Translations under genes and position numbers: made by a program
Notes under the pieces: model-generated
The model's input: the letters and a program-made list of their open reading frames with translations, nothing else
Told to the model about the DNA's origin: nothing
Database searches by the model: none
Origin: Arenicola marina
Taxonomy: Eukaryota; Annelida; Polychaeta; Arenicolidae
NCBI GenBank assembly: GCA_964019135.1
Contig: OZ025265.1
Coordinates: forward strand, 21,489,143-21,553,142
Direction of reading: 5' to 3'
DNA length: 64,000 nucleotides
Shown: in pieces, positions 45,225 to 54,607 of the stretch
Layout of the letters: each line of letters begins with the position of its first letter
Position numbering within the stretch: position 1 is the first letter of the stretch

Positions 45225-46150
45225 GCAAATCCCCAATATCGAGCAATATCGAATCTCCAAGATTAGGACATTTTAAAGCTGGGCGTGAAAAAAAACGCCT
45301 TAATGATGATACCGCACATATGGAGGAATTCGCAGACTGCTATAACGGACCGCGGTAAATATAAGGGGAGGGGGGGGGCGGGTCTTCGCGTTGCACCAGC
45401 AATTGTACGGATAACGATCCCCCAAATTGCCAACAGCTAATCGCGAATCTCCAAGAATTCCTGGATGCCAATCGCGGAGATAGAAAAGGGTATCCCCCCC
45501 ACTGTTTATTCAGACTNNNNNNNNNNNNNNNNNNNNNNNNNNNNNNNNNNNNNNNNNNNNNNNNNNNNNNNNNNNNNNNNNNNNNNNNNNNNNNNNNNNN
45601 NNNNNNNNNNNNNNNNNNNNNNNNNNNNNNNNNNNNNNNNNNNNNNNNNNNNNNNNNNNNNNNNNNNNNNNNNNNNNNNNNNNNNNNNNNNNNNNNNNNN
45701 NNNNNNNNNNNNNNNNTTTGGATTTTCGCCCTTATGTCACTTGCATGGTTGAGGTGTTAATAAGTTACACACATACATTGCAACAGCCTGTGTGTCACAG
45801 TCTGTCACAGTTGGTTATCCGGTTAATATTGTAGATTTGTTTCGTTGGGGTTGTATCTGGGGCATAACTCCTAGAGGGGAGGGAATATCTTTTCCGATCG
45901 CCACGATTGGCATCCAGACATTCTTGGAGATTCGCGATTGGCTGTTGGCAATTTTTGGAAATCGTTATCCGTAACAATTTGTAGTCAAACGCGAAGACCC
46001 TTTCCCTATTTATCGCGTTCCGTTATAGCAGCCTGTGAACTCCTCGCTATTTTTTTTGCGCCCGGTCCTGAACAGTCCTCATCTTGAGAGATTTGATATT
46101 ACTCTGCCTACTTATTGGGGATTCGCGATTTATATGGGGTATCTTCCCGC
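45225..46150. mobile_element. Large inverted-repeat element with an assembly gap at its centre
   Basis: The left arm (about 45225-45495) and right arm (about 45868-46150) are diverged reverse complements. Shared blocks include CGGATAACGATYYCC, AATTGCCAACAGCYAATCGC, GAATCTCCAAGAATKYCTGG, ATGCCAATCG and GGGTCTTCGCGTT. No coding sequence is visible. The 200 N at 45517-45716 fall between the arms, so the true length is unknown. Confidence 0.75.
45517..45716. other. Assembly gap (200 N)
   Basis: A run of exactly 200 N. A round number usually marks a gap of unknown size. An open frame that runs through it is meaningless. Confidence 0.99.
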
Positions 46151-46222
46151 CCCCTCTTAGGCATCCCCAGAATACGCACACAACGAATAAGCCGTATGCT
46201 TAGCGACTGAGCCAGTAGAATA

Positions 46223-47180
46223 GGGCTATACAGTTCTCGCGATCGGGCCGCGAGACTTCAGTTTTGGGGACAAACAAACACACGTGCTCCATGTTGAAGT
46301 ATAGGCAGCTATAAGTCAATTGCTTTCCAGGTTCATTCTAAAGACTATGAGTACCATTTCACTAAACATGGCTATGGAAGATATACGTTAAAATATTTGG
46401 AGGCGATGAAGCGCAGAACTTTGGGAATATACAAGGAACAATCCGTCTTCAAAACGCTCGAAAGCTAAAAATAACGTTCTAAATTTAGCCCTGCACCCGG
46501 GCTTTCGCAAGTTCACCAAAGAGCCAGTGACGTCACAGAGTTTCGCGTGCCTCCGCGGTAACAAAAATGGCGAGAGCAAGTGATCGACTTAACCATTCCG
46601 CTGTCAAAATGTGCAGTGCATGGAGTAACAACACACGGGTGCGTCATTAAACCACATGGTAAAGATAAAATAAGACCAGTTGGATGTTTTCGTATCACTT
46701 TTGGATCAAGAAAAGCCCAAGTTTCTTCATTTTTGTAAGTTTTCTGTTTGAAGCGTTGCGTCAACGTTGTCACCGGAGAGAATCCGTGTGACGTCATAAT
46801 GCCTCGTTTTCGTAGCAAATGCAAAAAAACGTTAGTTTCTCAGTCGTATTGTCCCTTCGTAACAAATATTCGTCATTGTGATGGCGCAAGCGAATGAAAA
46901 ATATGTCATCTATCCGTTGTGTGAAGCTATATTTCTTAAATATTCTTAATCATAGCGCTAGGCCTTCCGCAATGGACCCACCCCTCGGCGCCTGGCCTTT
47001 GCGCAGGTAGTCTGGTTCCCAGTCTCTCTCTTTGCGTAACATACACCTCACTCCTACGTCACAGATAGTAAGGATACCAGTGTGCGCAGAGATTCTAAAC
47101 TCGTTCCGAACACGTGCTTCGTTTGTTTGTCTCCAAAATGAGTAAACCGGAAGTCTAAGCGAACGAGACTTTATAGCCTT
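46223..47180 (+). mobile_element. ~950-bp MITE (GGGCTATA family), copy 3
   Basis: Starts GGGCTATACAGTTCTCGCG and ends GAGACTTTATAGCC. TA on both sides fits a TA target duplication. Very similar throughout to copies 1 and 2. Noncoding. Confidence 0.88.
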
Positions 47181-47236
47181 ATCAATCTCTGACTGATGTT
47201 TCAGACTGTATGTGAACCTACATATGCTGCCGTCGA

Positions 47237-47292
47237 TGACACTTTCTATATTACCATGGGCCATTGGCCTCTTAATATAAACAAAGCGAGTT
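47237..47292 (+). repeat. Short dispersed repeat, copy 2
   Basis: GATGACACTTTCTATATTAC then GGCCTCTTAATATAAACAAA and GCGAG. Matches 44596-44655. Confidence 0.65.
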
Positions 47293-47469
47293 GCCACACC
47301 ACTGTCCCGCTGTCTCTGACCACTGCTTCAAGAATGTTTTTGGACCGAACTATATGACGAGTTTAATAAATTGACGATGTCTTCCTCCGTCTGAGTAGCT
47401 GGAACCTCCCCTGCCGAGTCATCGGCATGCAGATTTGGCACCGGGTGCGCATTGGGAGGGGTGCGTTAT

Positions 47470-47657
47470 GATATGGCTCTCACCGTCAGGTTTAACCAAT
47501 TCTACTCTTTGCGAAGGACATGGGATCTTTACCCTGCGACCACACAGACATGGCCACAGCGGAGCTCGAACCAAAAATCCACGTGCCGTTAGGCTCTCAC
47601 GTGACCAGATCACTCAACGCGAGCGCTGTAACCCACTGAGCTATCTGGCCGGCCCCT
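47470..47657 (-). mobile_element. tRNA-derived SINE, copy C (best head)
   Basis: Read on the minus strand: GGCCAGATAGCTCAGTGGGT (A box TAGCTCAGTGG), then TTGGTTCGAGCTCC (B box) and TGTGGCC. GGCCA and TGGCC at the two ends pair as an acceptor stem. The ~98-base head, with a long variable region, resembles a tRNA with an extended arm (Leu/Ser type). The body continues with GGGTAAAGATCCCATGTCC, shared with copies A and B. It would be transcribed by RNA polymerase III from the internal promoter. Confidence 0.8.
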
Positions 47658-47742
47658 TTTACATTTCGAGAAAAAAACGTAACGCAATCGGGGCGGAAGT
47701 CAGCGTCCGCCGCTAATTAGTGGCAACCTTTGAACGTATGTT

Positions 47743-48277
47743 TTAAAGTGTTCGTGCCACGCCAAAACAACTTTAGCTCATATTAATCTTCTGTGTTTCC
47801 ACGCTTATATTATCGAGCTCTCACGCCCCAAATAGTAGAAGGGCATACTTTATCCACTTGTTTTTGCACCTACCAATTTAACTTCTGCGAGCGACGAAAA
47901 TGACGTCAAAGGGGAACACAAACGCACGTGCTTTTACATTGAGACTCAGTTTCTCTCTGCTTATTGGCTTGAACTCAACGAAACGCACTCAACCATAAAA
48001 AACAATACACGCCCTCGACCACTCGATGTCTACGCACTGCATCAAAGCTCACATGGCAATCTTGTGACATCATTGGGGAATTTTCAAATAACGCTCAGAT
48101 GTAATGCTCCCAGAGATAAACCCGACGGATCTCACTTTTGCTAATTTGACGAACGCGTTTATAGTGATATCGTGGAATAATAAATGTAAACTCCCATTAA
48201 AACAAATTGTTATTTGTTTATCTTCCCTAAACCAAGTTTACTCTGAGCAAGACAAAATCGTGGCACGAACACTTTAA
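47743..48277 (+). mobile_element. MITE, TTAA-ended family, copy 3
   Basis: Same orientation and length as 5550-6082, and highly similar. Both ends are intact (TTAAAGTGTTCGTGCCACG and complement) with TTAA at each border. Confidence 0.9.
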
Positions 48278-48720
48278 GCAGCGTGCCTAGATGTGTCCGT
48301 CAAACGGCAAAACGGGGGCAAGGATTTGGCCGATGTCCCATTGTTTTTGTCGTTCAGGCTGAACAGATGACATGACAGTGATGAAGAAGCGTGAATTACG
48401 CCATGAAAGTCATGCTGTCGTGCAATGATTTGTCGTTATGGACGATGGTTATTGTCCGACGTATCCGTGGTTGTCAGTTTCTCAACTTATTTACAACATG
48501 TTATATGAGTTTTCCTATTAAAGATAAATCCCGAAAACACGTTGAGATAATTATATGTAGCCTGATGGAAGATATGATGACGTCAATGGAAGAAGGATGA
48601 GAGGGTCCCATTTCTTTGCAAAGTTGGAGATTTTGGACGTGCCCTTTTTCTAATTTATAATGATACATAATAGTGTTTTTAATACCGATACAATTCGGAG
48701 CTATATTCGTCCATTTACAT
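48278..48720. other. Intergenic DNA, nothing recognised
   Basis: No gene is supported. It may include the 3' UTR of the minus-strand LINE that follows. Confidence 0.45.
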
Positions 48721-50082
48721 CTATATATATATACTTCTTAGTATACAATAAATCAAACTATAAAAGACTACGAAATTTCGATCTACATGATGTTGCTGTA
48801 CGAACGTTTCCCAACCGAATAAATTTCCGTTGTCATCAACAAGATCATTAATAAACATCACGCCACATCTAATTAGCTCGTGTTTTCGCCTTCGAAGATT
48901 ATCGTTTTTCATCAAGTACGAGTTCCAAAGTGGATATTCAGAAACCGTTTGCACCTCATTTAAGCTCGACCTGTATTTATATAATGCCATAAAGACTTCG
49001 GCCCAGAAAGGATTTGATGCCGTTGTAAACTTTTTCCAGTTCCCAACACATTCGACGTTCACTACATATACTAGTCTCACAAAAGAGTTCTTGCCATGAA
49101 CCTTCGTTGGATATTAGTCTTTTTATCCATATTATCTCAAGAGCTTGTATCTTCAGTTATATTAGAGGCAGGTTTACTCCGCCATTTTCGAAAGATTGGG
49201 TCATTCTATTCAGATATATTCTGGGCTTTTTGTTGTTCCACACAAACTTACGAATGACATTGTTTATTCTATCATGTTATTGTTTCCTGGGCGTTGGAAG
49301 TCCGGTTAAGACAACAATAAGTTTTGGCAAGGCGTTCACTTTAACAACAGTCACTCTCCATCGTACAGAGAGACTTTTCTTGCCATATATCGTTAAAACC
49401 TTTTCATATTCCGCTAACTTGTGGCTATAATTAATGCTAATAATATCTTTCAGATTTACACAAAATTTAAAACCCAGCAAGGTAAGCTCTTCTCCCCATG
49501 AAATTGGTAGCTCCTAACATATAACTTTTCTTTCTGGATCTCTCTTCCCCAGCCAGACAGCTTTATTTTTTTCTACATTAACCTTTAAAACCGAATACAT
49601 GCCAAACTTATCCAATAGGTGTAAAGCATTTCTAACAGACAGCTCACTGCCGTCGAGTAACAGAAACGTATCATCAGCATATGGTCTCATTTTATACTCC
49701 CTTTCTTTCCAACACCGTAATGCCCTTAATCCCCTTGTCACGTTTTAGCGCCTTCGCGAGCGGTTCAATACAGAGTATAAACAGGTAAGGTGACAACGGG
49801 TCGCCCTGTCGGCAACCTCTGCCCAAGGAGAAAAAACGGGAGAAAAAGCCATTGTTGATAACACAACTAGACGCACCATTGTACAGAATATTAACGAACC
49901 TGGAGACCATATAAATGAAGCACCTCATTTACATACTTCCAGCTTAACTATCAAAAGCCTTTTCGAAATCTATTAGAAGTAACATTCCAGACCTTTTGTT
50001 CTCTATTAAATAATGCATGATGTCATACACCATCCTGGTGTTTTCACCTGTGTATCTACCTTTCAAGAAGCCAATGGAAGAT
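48721..50082 (-). pseudogene. L1/Tx1-like LINE reverse transcriptase, 3' portion
   Basis: Minus-strand translation gives GFLKGRYTGENTRMVYDIMH, LLLIDFEKAFDS (motif A), SLGRGCRQGDPLSPYLFILC (motif B), YADDTFLLLDGS (motif C) and KVNVEKNKAVWLG. Then come ALPKLIVVLTGLPTP and a C-terminal region (FWAEVFMALYKYRS, YPLWNSYLM). The RGCRQGDPLSPYLF and ADDT forms are typical of the L1/Tx1 group, distinct from the CR1-like LINEs elsewhere in the window. There are at least two frame changes, a stop after KAFDS and a short deletion before RFVNILYNG. The gene stops abruptly at 50082, where the 21-bp satellite begins just N-terminal to the GFLKGRY block. Confidence 0.85.
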
Positions 50083-52530
50083 ATAATGACGTCGATATGA
50101 GATATGATGTCGCTGGGAGGTATGATGACGTCGATGGTAGATATGATGACGTCGATGTGAGATATGATGACGTCGATGGGGGATATGATGACGTCGATAG
50201 GAGATAAGACGACGTCGAGGGAGATATAATGACGTCGATGGGAGCTATGATGACATAGATGGAGATATGATGACGTCGATGGGACGTATGATGACATCGA
50301 TGGGAGATATGATGACGTGGGCAGAGATATGATGTCGCTGGGAGATATGATGACGTCGATGGTACATATGATGACGTCGATGTGAGATATGATGATGTCG
50401 ATGGGAGATATGATGACGTCGATGGGAGATATGATGACATCGATGGTAGATATGATGACGTCGTTGGGAGATATGATGACGTCGATGGCAGATATGATGA
50501 CGTCGATAGGAGATATGATGTCGCTGGGAGATTTGATGACGTCCATGGTAGATATGATGACGTCGATGTGGGATATGATGACGTCGATTGGAGATGAGAT
50601 GACATCGATGGTAGATATGATGACGTCGTGAGGAGATATGATGACGTCGATAGGAGATATGATGACGTCGAGGGAGATATGATGACGTCGATGGGAGATA
50701 TGATGACATCGATGGAGATATGATGACGTCGATGGGACATATTATGACGTCGATGGGAGATATGATGACGTATAAGGAGATATGATGACGTCGAAGGAGA
50801 TATGATGACGTCGAGGGAGAGATGATGACGTGGAGGGAAATATGATGTCGATGAAAGATATGATGATGTCGACAGAAGATATGATGACGTCGATGGGAGA
50901 TATGATGACGTCGATGGTAGATATGATGACGTCGATAGGAGTTATGATGACGTCGAGGGAGATATGATGACGTCGACGGGAGATATGATGACGTCGAAGG
51001 AGATATGATGACGTCGAGGGAGATTTGATGTTGGTGAAAGATATGATGATGTCGATGGAAGATAAGGTATCGATGGGAGATATGATGACGTCGATGGAAG
51101 ATATGATGACGTCGAGGGAGATATGATGACGTCGATGGGAGATATGATGATATCGATGGAGATATGATGACGTCAAGGGGACGTATGTTGACGTCGATGG
51201 GAGATATGATGACGTCGAAGGAGATATGATGACATCGATGGGAGATATGATGACGTGGAGAGAGATATGATGTCGCTAGGAGATATGATGACGTCGATGG
51301 TAGATATGATGACGTCGATGGTAGATATGATGACGTCGATGTGAGATATGATGACGTCGATGGGAGATATGATGACATCGATGGTAGATATGAAGACGTC
51401 GTTGGGAGATATGATGACGTCGATGGAGGATATGATGACGTCGATAGGAGATATGATGTCGCTGGGAGATATGATTACGTCCATGGTAGATATGATGACG
51501 TCGATGGGGGATATGATGTCGTCGATGGGAGATGTGATGACATCGATGGGAGATATGATGACGTGGAGAGAGATATGATGTCGCTGGGAGATATGATGAC
51601 GTCGATGGTAGATATGATGACGTCGATGGTAGATATGATGACGTCGATGTGAGATATGATGACGTCGATGAGAGATATGATGACATCGATGGTAGATATG
51701 AAGACGTCGTTGGGAGATATGATGACGTCGATGGGGGATATGATGACGTCGATAGGAGATATGATATCGCTGGGAGATATGATGACGTCCATGGTAGATA
51801 TGATGACGTCGATGGGGGATATGATGTTGTCGATGGGAGATGTGATGACGTCGATGGGAGATATGATGACATCGATGGTAGATATGATGACGTCGTTGGG
51901 AGATACGATGACGTCGAGGGAGATATGATGACGTCGATGGGAGATATGATGACATCGATGGAGATAGGATGACGTCGATGGGACATATTATGACGTCGAT
52001 GGGAGATATGATGACGTCGAAGGAGATATGATGACGTCGATGGGAGATATGATGACGTCGAGGGAGATATGATGTTGATGAAAGATATGATGATGTCGAT
52101 GGAAGATAAGGTATCGATGGGAGATATGATGACATCGATGGAGATATGATGACGTCGATGGGACATATTATGACGTCGAGGGGAGATATGATGACGTCGA
52201 AAGAGATATGATGACGTCGATGGGAGATATGATGACGTCGAGGGATATATGATGTTGATGAAAGATATGATGATGTCGATGGAAGATAAGGTATCGATGG
52301 GAGATATGATGACGTCGATTGGAAATATGATGCGTCGATGGGAGATATGATGACGTCGATGGTAGATATGATGACGTCGATAGGAGATATGATGACTTCG
52401 ATGGGAGATATGATGACGTCGAGGGAGATATGATGTTGATGAAAGATATGATGATGTCGATGGAAAATAAGGTATCGATGGGAGATATGATGACGTCGAT
52501 TGGAGATATGATGACGTCGATAGGAGATAG
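50083..52530. repeat. 21-bp satellite array, left block (about 117 units)
   Basis: The unit core is GATATGATGACGTCGATG followed by a variable GGA-type trinucleotide. Units vary mainly at the last positions (GGGA, GGTA, TGTGA, AGGA, AGGGA) and sometimes lose 3 bases (GATATGATGTCGCTGGGA). Variant units recur in set order, so there is higher-order structure. The 21-bp period keeps two plus and all three minus frames open, giving apparent proteins such as repeated PSTSSYL, SHRRHHI, DVIISPI, MMTSMGD and YDDVDGR. These are not credible genes. Confidence 0.97.
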
Positions 52531-52896
52531 CACAGGCGCTCAGATCTGCTGACAGAACCACCGAAGTAAATAAACAACGCCCCCCTCTCAGGCACCGCCT
52601 ATAATAGAAAGAAAGGTACCGCTCTTGGTTTGCAGCGCCACAGACAGGCCCTCGCTACAACCGGCCCTAGCGACCCACACACAACATTCACAACGCATCT
52701 ATCACCTCAAATCAACTCCATAGAACTTTAACTCTCACCACATCTACTTTCTGATGCCTGACATGTCCAAAACTTAGCACAAATCGGACATTTTCCCAAC
52801 AACTTGTAAAACAACAACACACTCGGACAGTTACCTCGACCACTTTCGCCAGAAACGTACCAGTGCGCAACTCAGAGCGAGCATTCCGGTGACGTC
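52531..52896 (+). repeat. Left terminal inverted repeat
   Basis: 366 bp, from CACAGGCGCTCAGATC to GAGCATTCCGGTGACGTC. Noncoding. Confidence 0.95.
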
Positions 52897-53610
52897 TTTA
52901 CTTCCGGCCTGTGCAGAAGGCGTGTGATTGGCTGTGACTTATTTCTGGCGGGGGCATTTGAACAGGTTAAATTTTACACAGGCAAATCCACATAAATCTG
53001 CCTTCTAGCGCTGTTGTACAATATCTTCATTCGAAAAAATTACGTATCGGTATGCGTCTTTGCAAGTTTCCTCCTTATTTCTGTTCTTAAAATAAGATAA
53101 TCGATATTATTTCAGTTCATCTGACAGCTTTCACCGTAAAGAGTATAAAGGGGGCCACTTCTTCGATCAAGTCTCGGTATTCTCTTACAGGTTACGCCGT
53201 GCGTCGTGGCACTGAAATAATTTAGTTTCACTTCATACTACACATGCAGTTGGTATTCCTGATACCAATGCTTATTTAATATGACCGCACTATTGCATAT
53301 AAATATATATACTAAAGTGAAGCAATTAAATCCATATAAATATTTCAATCATACTTCAATTCCACATGTATGGTGACATCGCATGATTAGCAGTTTCCCA
53401 GAATATCCCAAATATATTTATATCATTGAAATTTCCTAAACGAAGATTAAATCTGTCTCAAGTATTCTGTGCCTGGCAGCCCTGAACTCTTTATCGTCTT
53501 ACACCAAGTCCCATATCCCGGCATCACTATATCTGCGATAATTATGAGGGTATTAGCCACATACGCCGGGCACTTTTGGCGGGCAGTTTCAAGCTTCTGA
53601 CGGCGGGCAC

Positions 53611-53814
53611 TCAGGTGCTGTTTAGCCGCTCCAAAATAATGCCACTTGATGCCGTCACAGCCACTGTCTTTCCTCCTTGTTTTTGAAGACGACGTACAGC
53701 TTGCCGCAAATAGAATGTCTTGCCTATCCCGGCTTGGCGGGTAATACATACATTATGGCTGCCTAAAATTAGGTCCAGCGCGGTTTCCATTTGTTCCATT
53801 ATTCGATTTGCCAT
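53611..53814 (-). pseudogene. PIF1-type helicase fragment (N-terminal ATP-binding part)
   Basis: From an ATG at 53814 the minus strand encodes 67 residues: MEQMETALDLILGSHNVCIT, RQAGIGKT, FYLRQAVRRLQKQGGKTVAV and TASSGI. This matches the start of PIF1/RRM3 5'-3' DNA helicases, with the usual order EQ..AL.L, NVFITGQAGTGKT (Walker A), LR.....L...G, VAVTASTGIA (motif Ia). The first Walker A glycine is replaced by arginine, and the frame ends soon after motif Ia, where the DE-box motif II should come. So only the first two helicase motifs survive. It is either a captured host gene piece or the remnant of an element-encoded helicase. The upstream in-frame codons to 53859 lack an ATG. Confidence 0.7.
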
Positions 53815-54233
53815 GCATGACTTGTTGATGTTTACATCTTTTATTAAATACAAAGACACGTGATCAGAGGAGTTTCAATAAAATATATAGGTCGTGGGTC
53901 ACCGGAAGACACTGAATGAGGGGGTTACTAGTATTATCATGTTCGAGAGGGAAAGTCCACTGACTATTTATTTACATTATGGCTTCTTCGTGTAAGTTTG
54001 TATAGTGTGCACGTGTCCACAACGGCCCTATACCAAGCAGCAAAAACAACCTTTGACATCAGGCAACTGTTTGTGTCTACAAATTAAAAAAAAAATGGGC
54101 GAAAACACTTAAACTGTTTGTGCCAAAAATCCAATTCGAGATCTCTACAAATATTTAACTTTTATGAACCACACCCCTGTTTGCGAAGATGGGGGTGTAG
54201 CGCCCCTAACCCAATGTGTGACACGATTTCAGT

Positions 54234-54599
54234 GACGTCACCGGAATGCTCACTCTGAGTTGCGCACTGGCACGTTTCTGGCGAAAGTGGTCGAGGGATC
54301 TGTCCGAGTGTGTTGTTGTTTTGCAAGTTGTTGGGAAAATGTCCGATTTGTGCTAAGTTGTGGACATGTCAGGCATTAGAAAGTAGATGTGGTAAGAGTT
54401 AAACTTCTATGGAGTTGATTTGAGGCGATAGATGCGTTGTGAATGTCGTGTGTGGGTCGCTAGGGCCGGTTGAAGCGAGGGCCTGTCTGTGGCGCTGCAA
54501 ACCAAGAGCGGTACCTTTTTTTCTATTATAGGCGGTGCCTGAGAGGGGGGCGTTGTTTATTTACTTCGGGGGTTCTGTCAGCAGATCTGAGCGCCTGTG
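54234..54599 (-). repeat. Right terminal inverted repeat
   Basis: Reverse complement of 52531-52896, about 96% identical by eye. Confidence 0.95.
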
Positions 54600-54607
54600 G
54601 GAGATAG

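Larger units (their letters stand above)
52531..54599 (-). mobile_element. 2,069-bp element with 366-bp terminal inverted repeats, inserted in the satellite
   Basis: The left arm (52531-52896) and right arm (54234-54599) are reverse complements with about 14 differences in 366 bases by eye, so the element is young. The ends read CACAGGCGCTCAGATCTGC. GGAGATAG flanks both sides (52523-52530 and 54600-54607), an 8-bp target duplication. The satellite runs in the same orientation on both sides, as expected for an insertion into an array. The 1.3-kb centre carries a PIF1-type helicase fragment and no recognisable transposase. An 8-bp duplication fits hAT, P, Merlin and a few others; the very long arms do not settle which. 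Confidence 0.9.

Noticed and set aside
45465-45752. 95-codon open frame spanning the N run
   Set aside because: It exists only because undefined codons are read as open.
52531-54599. Helitron, suggested by the PIF1-type helicase
   Set aside because: Helitrons lack terminal inverted repeats and do not duplicate the target. This element has 366-bp inverted repeats, an 8-bp duplication, and no Rep motif is visible.
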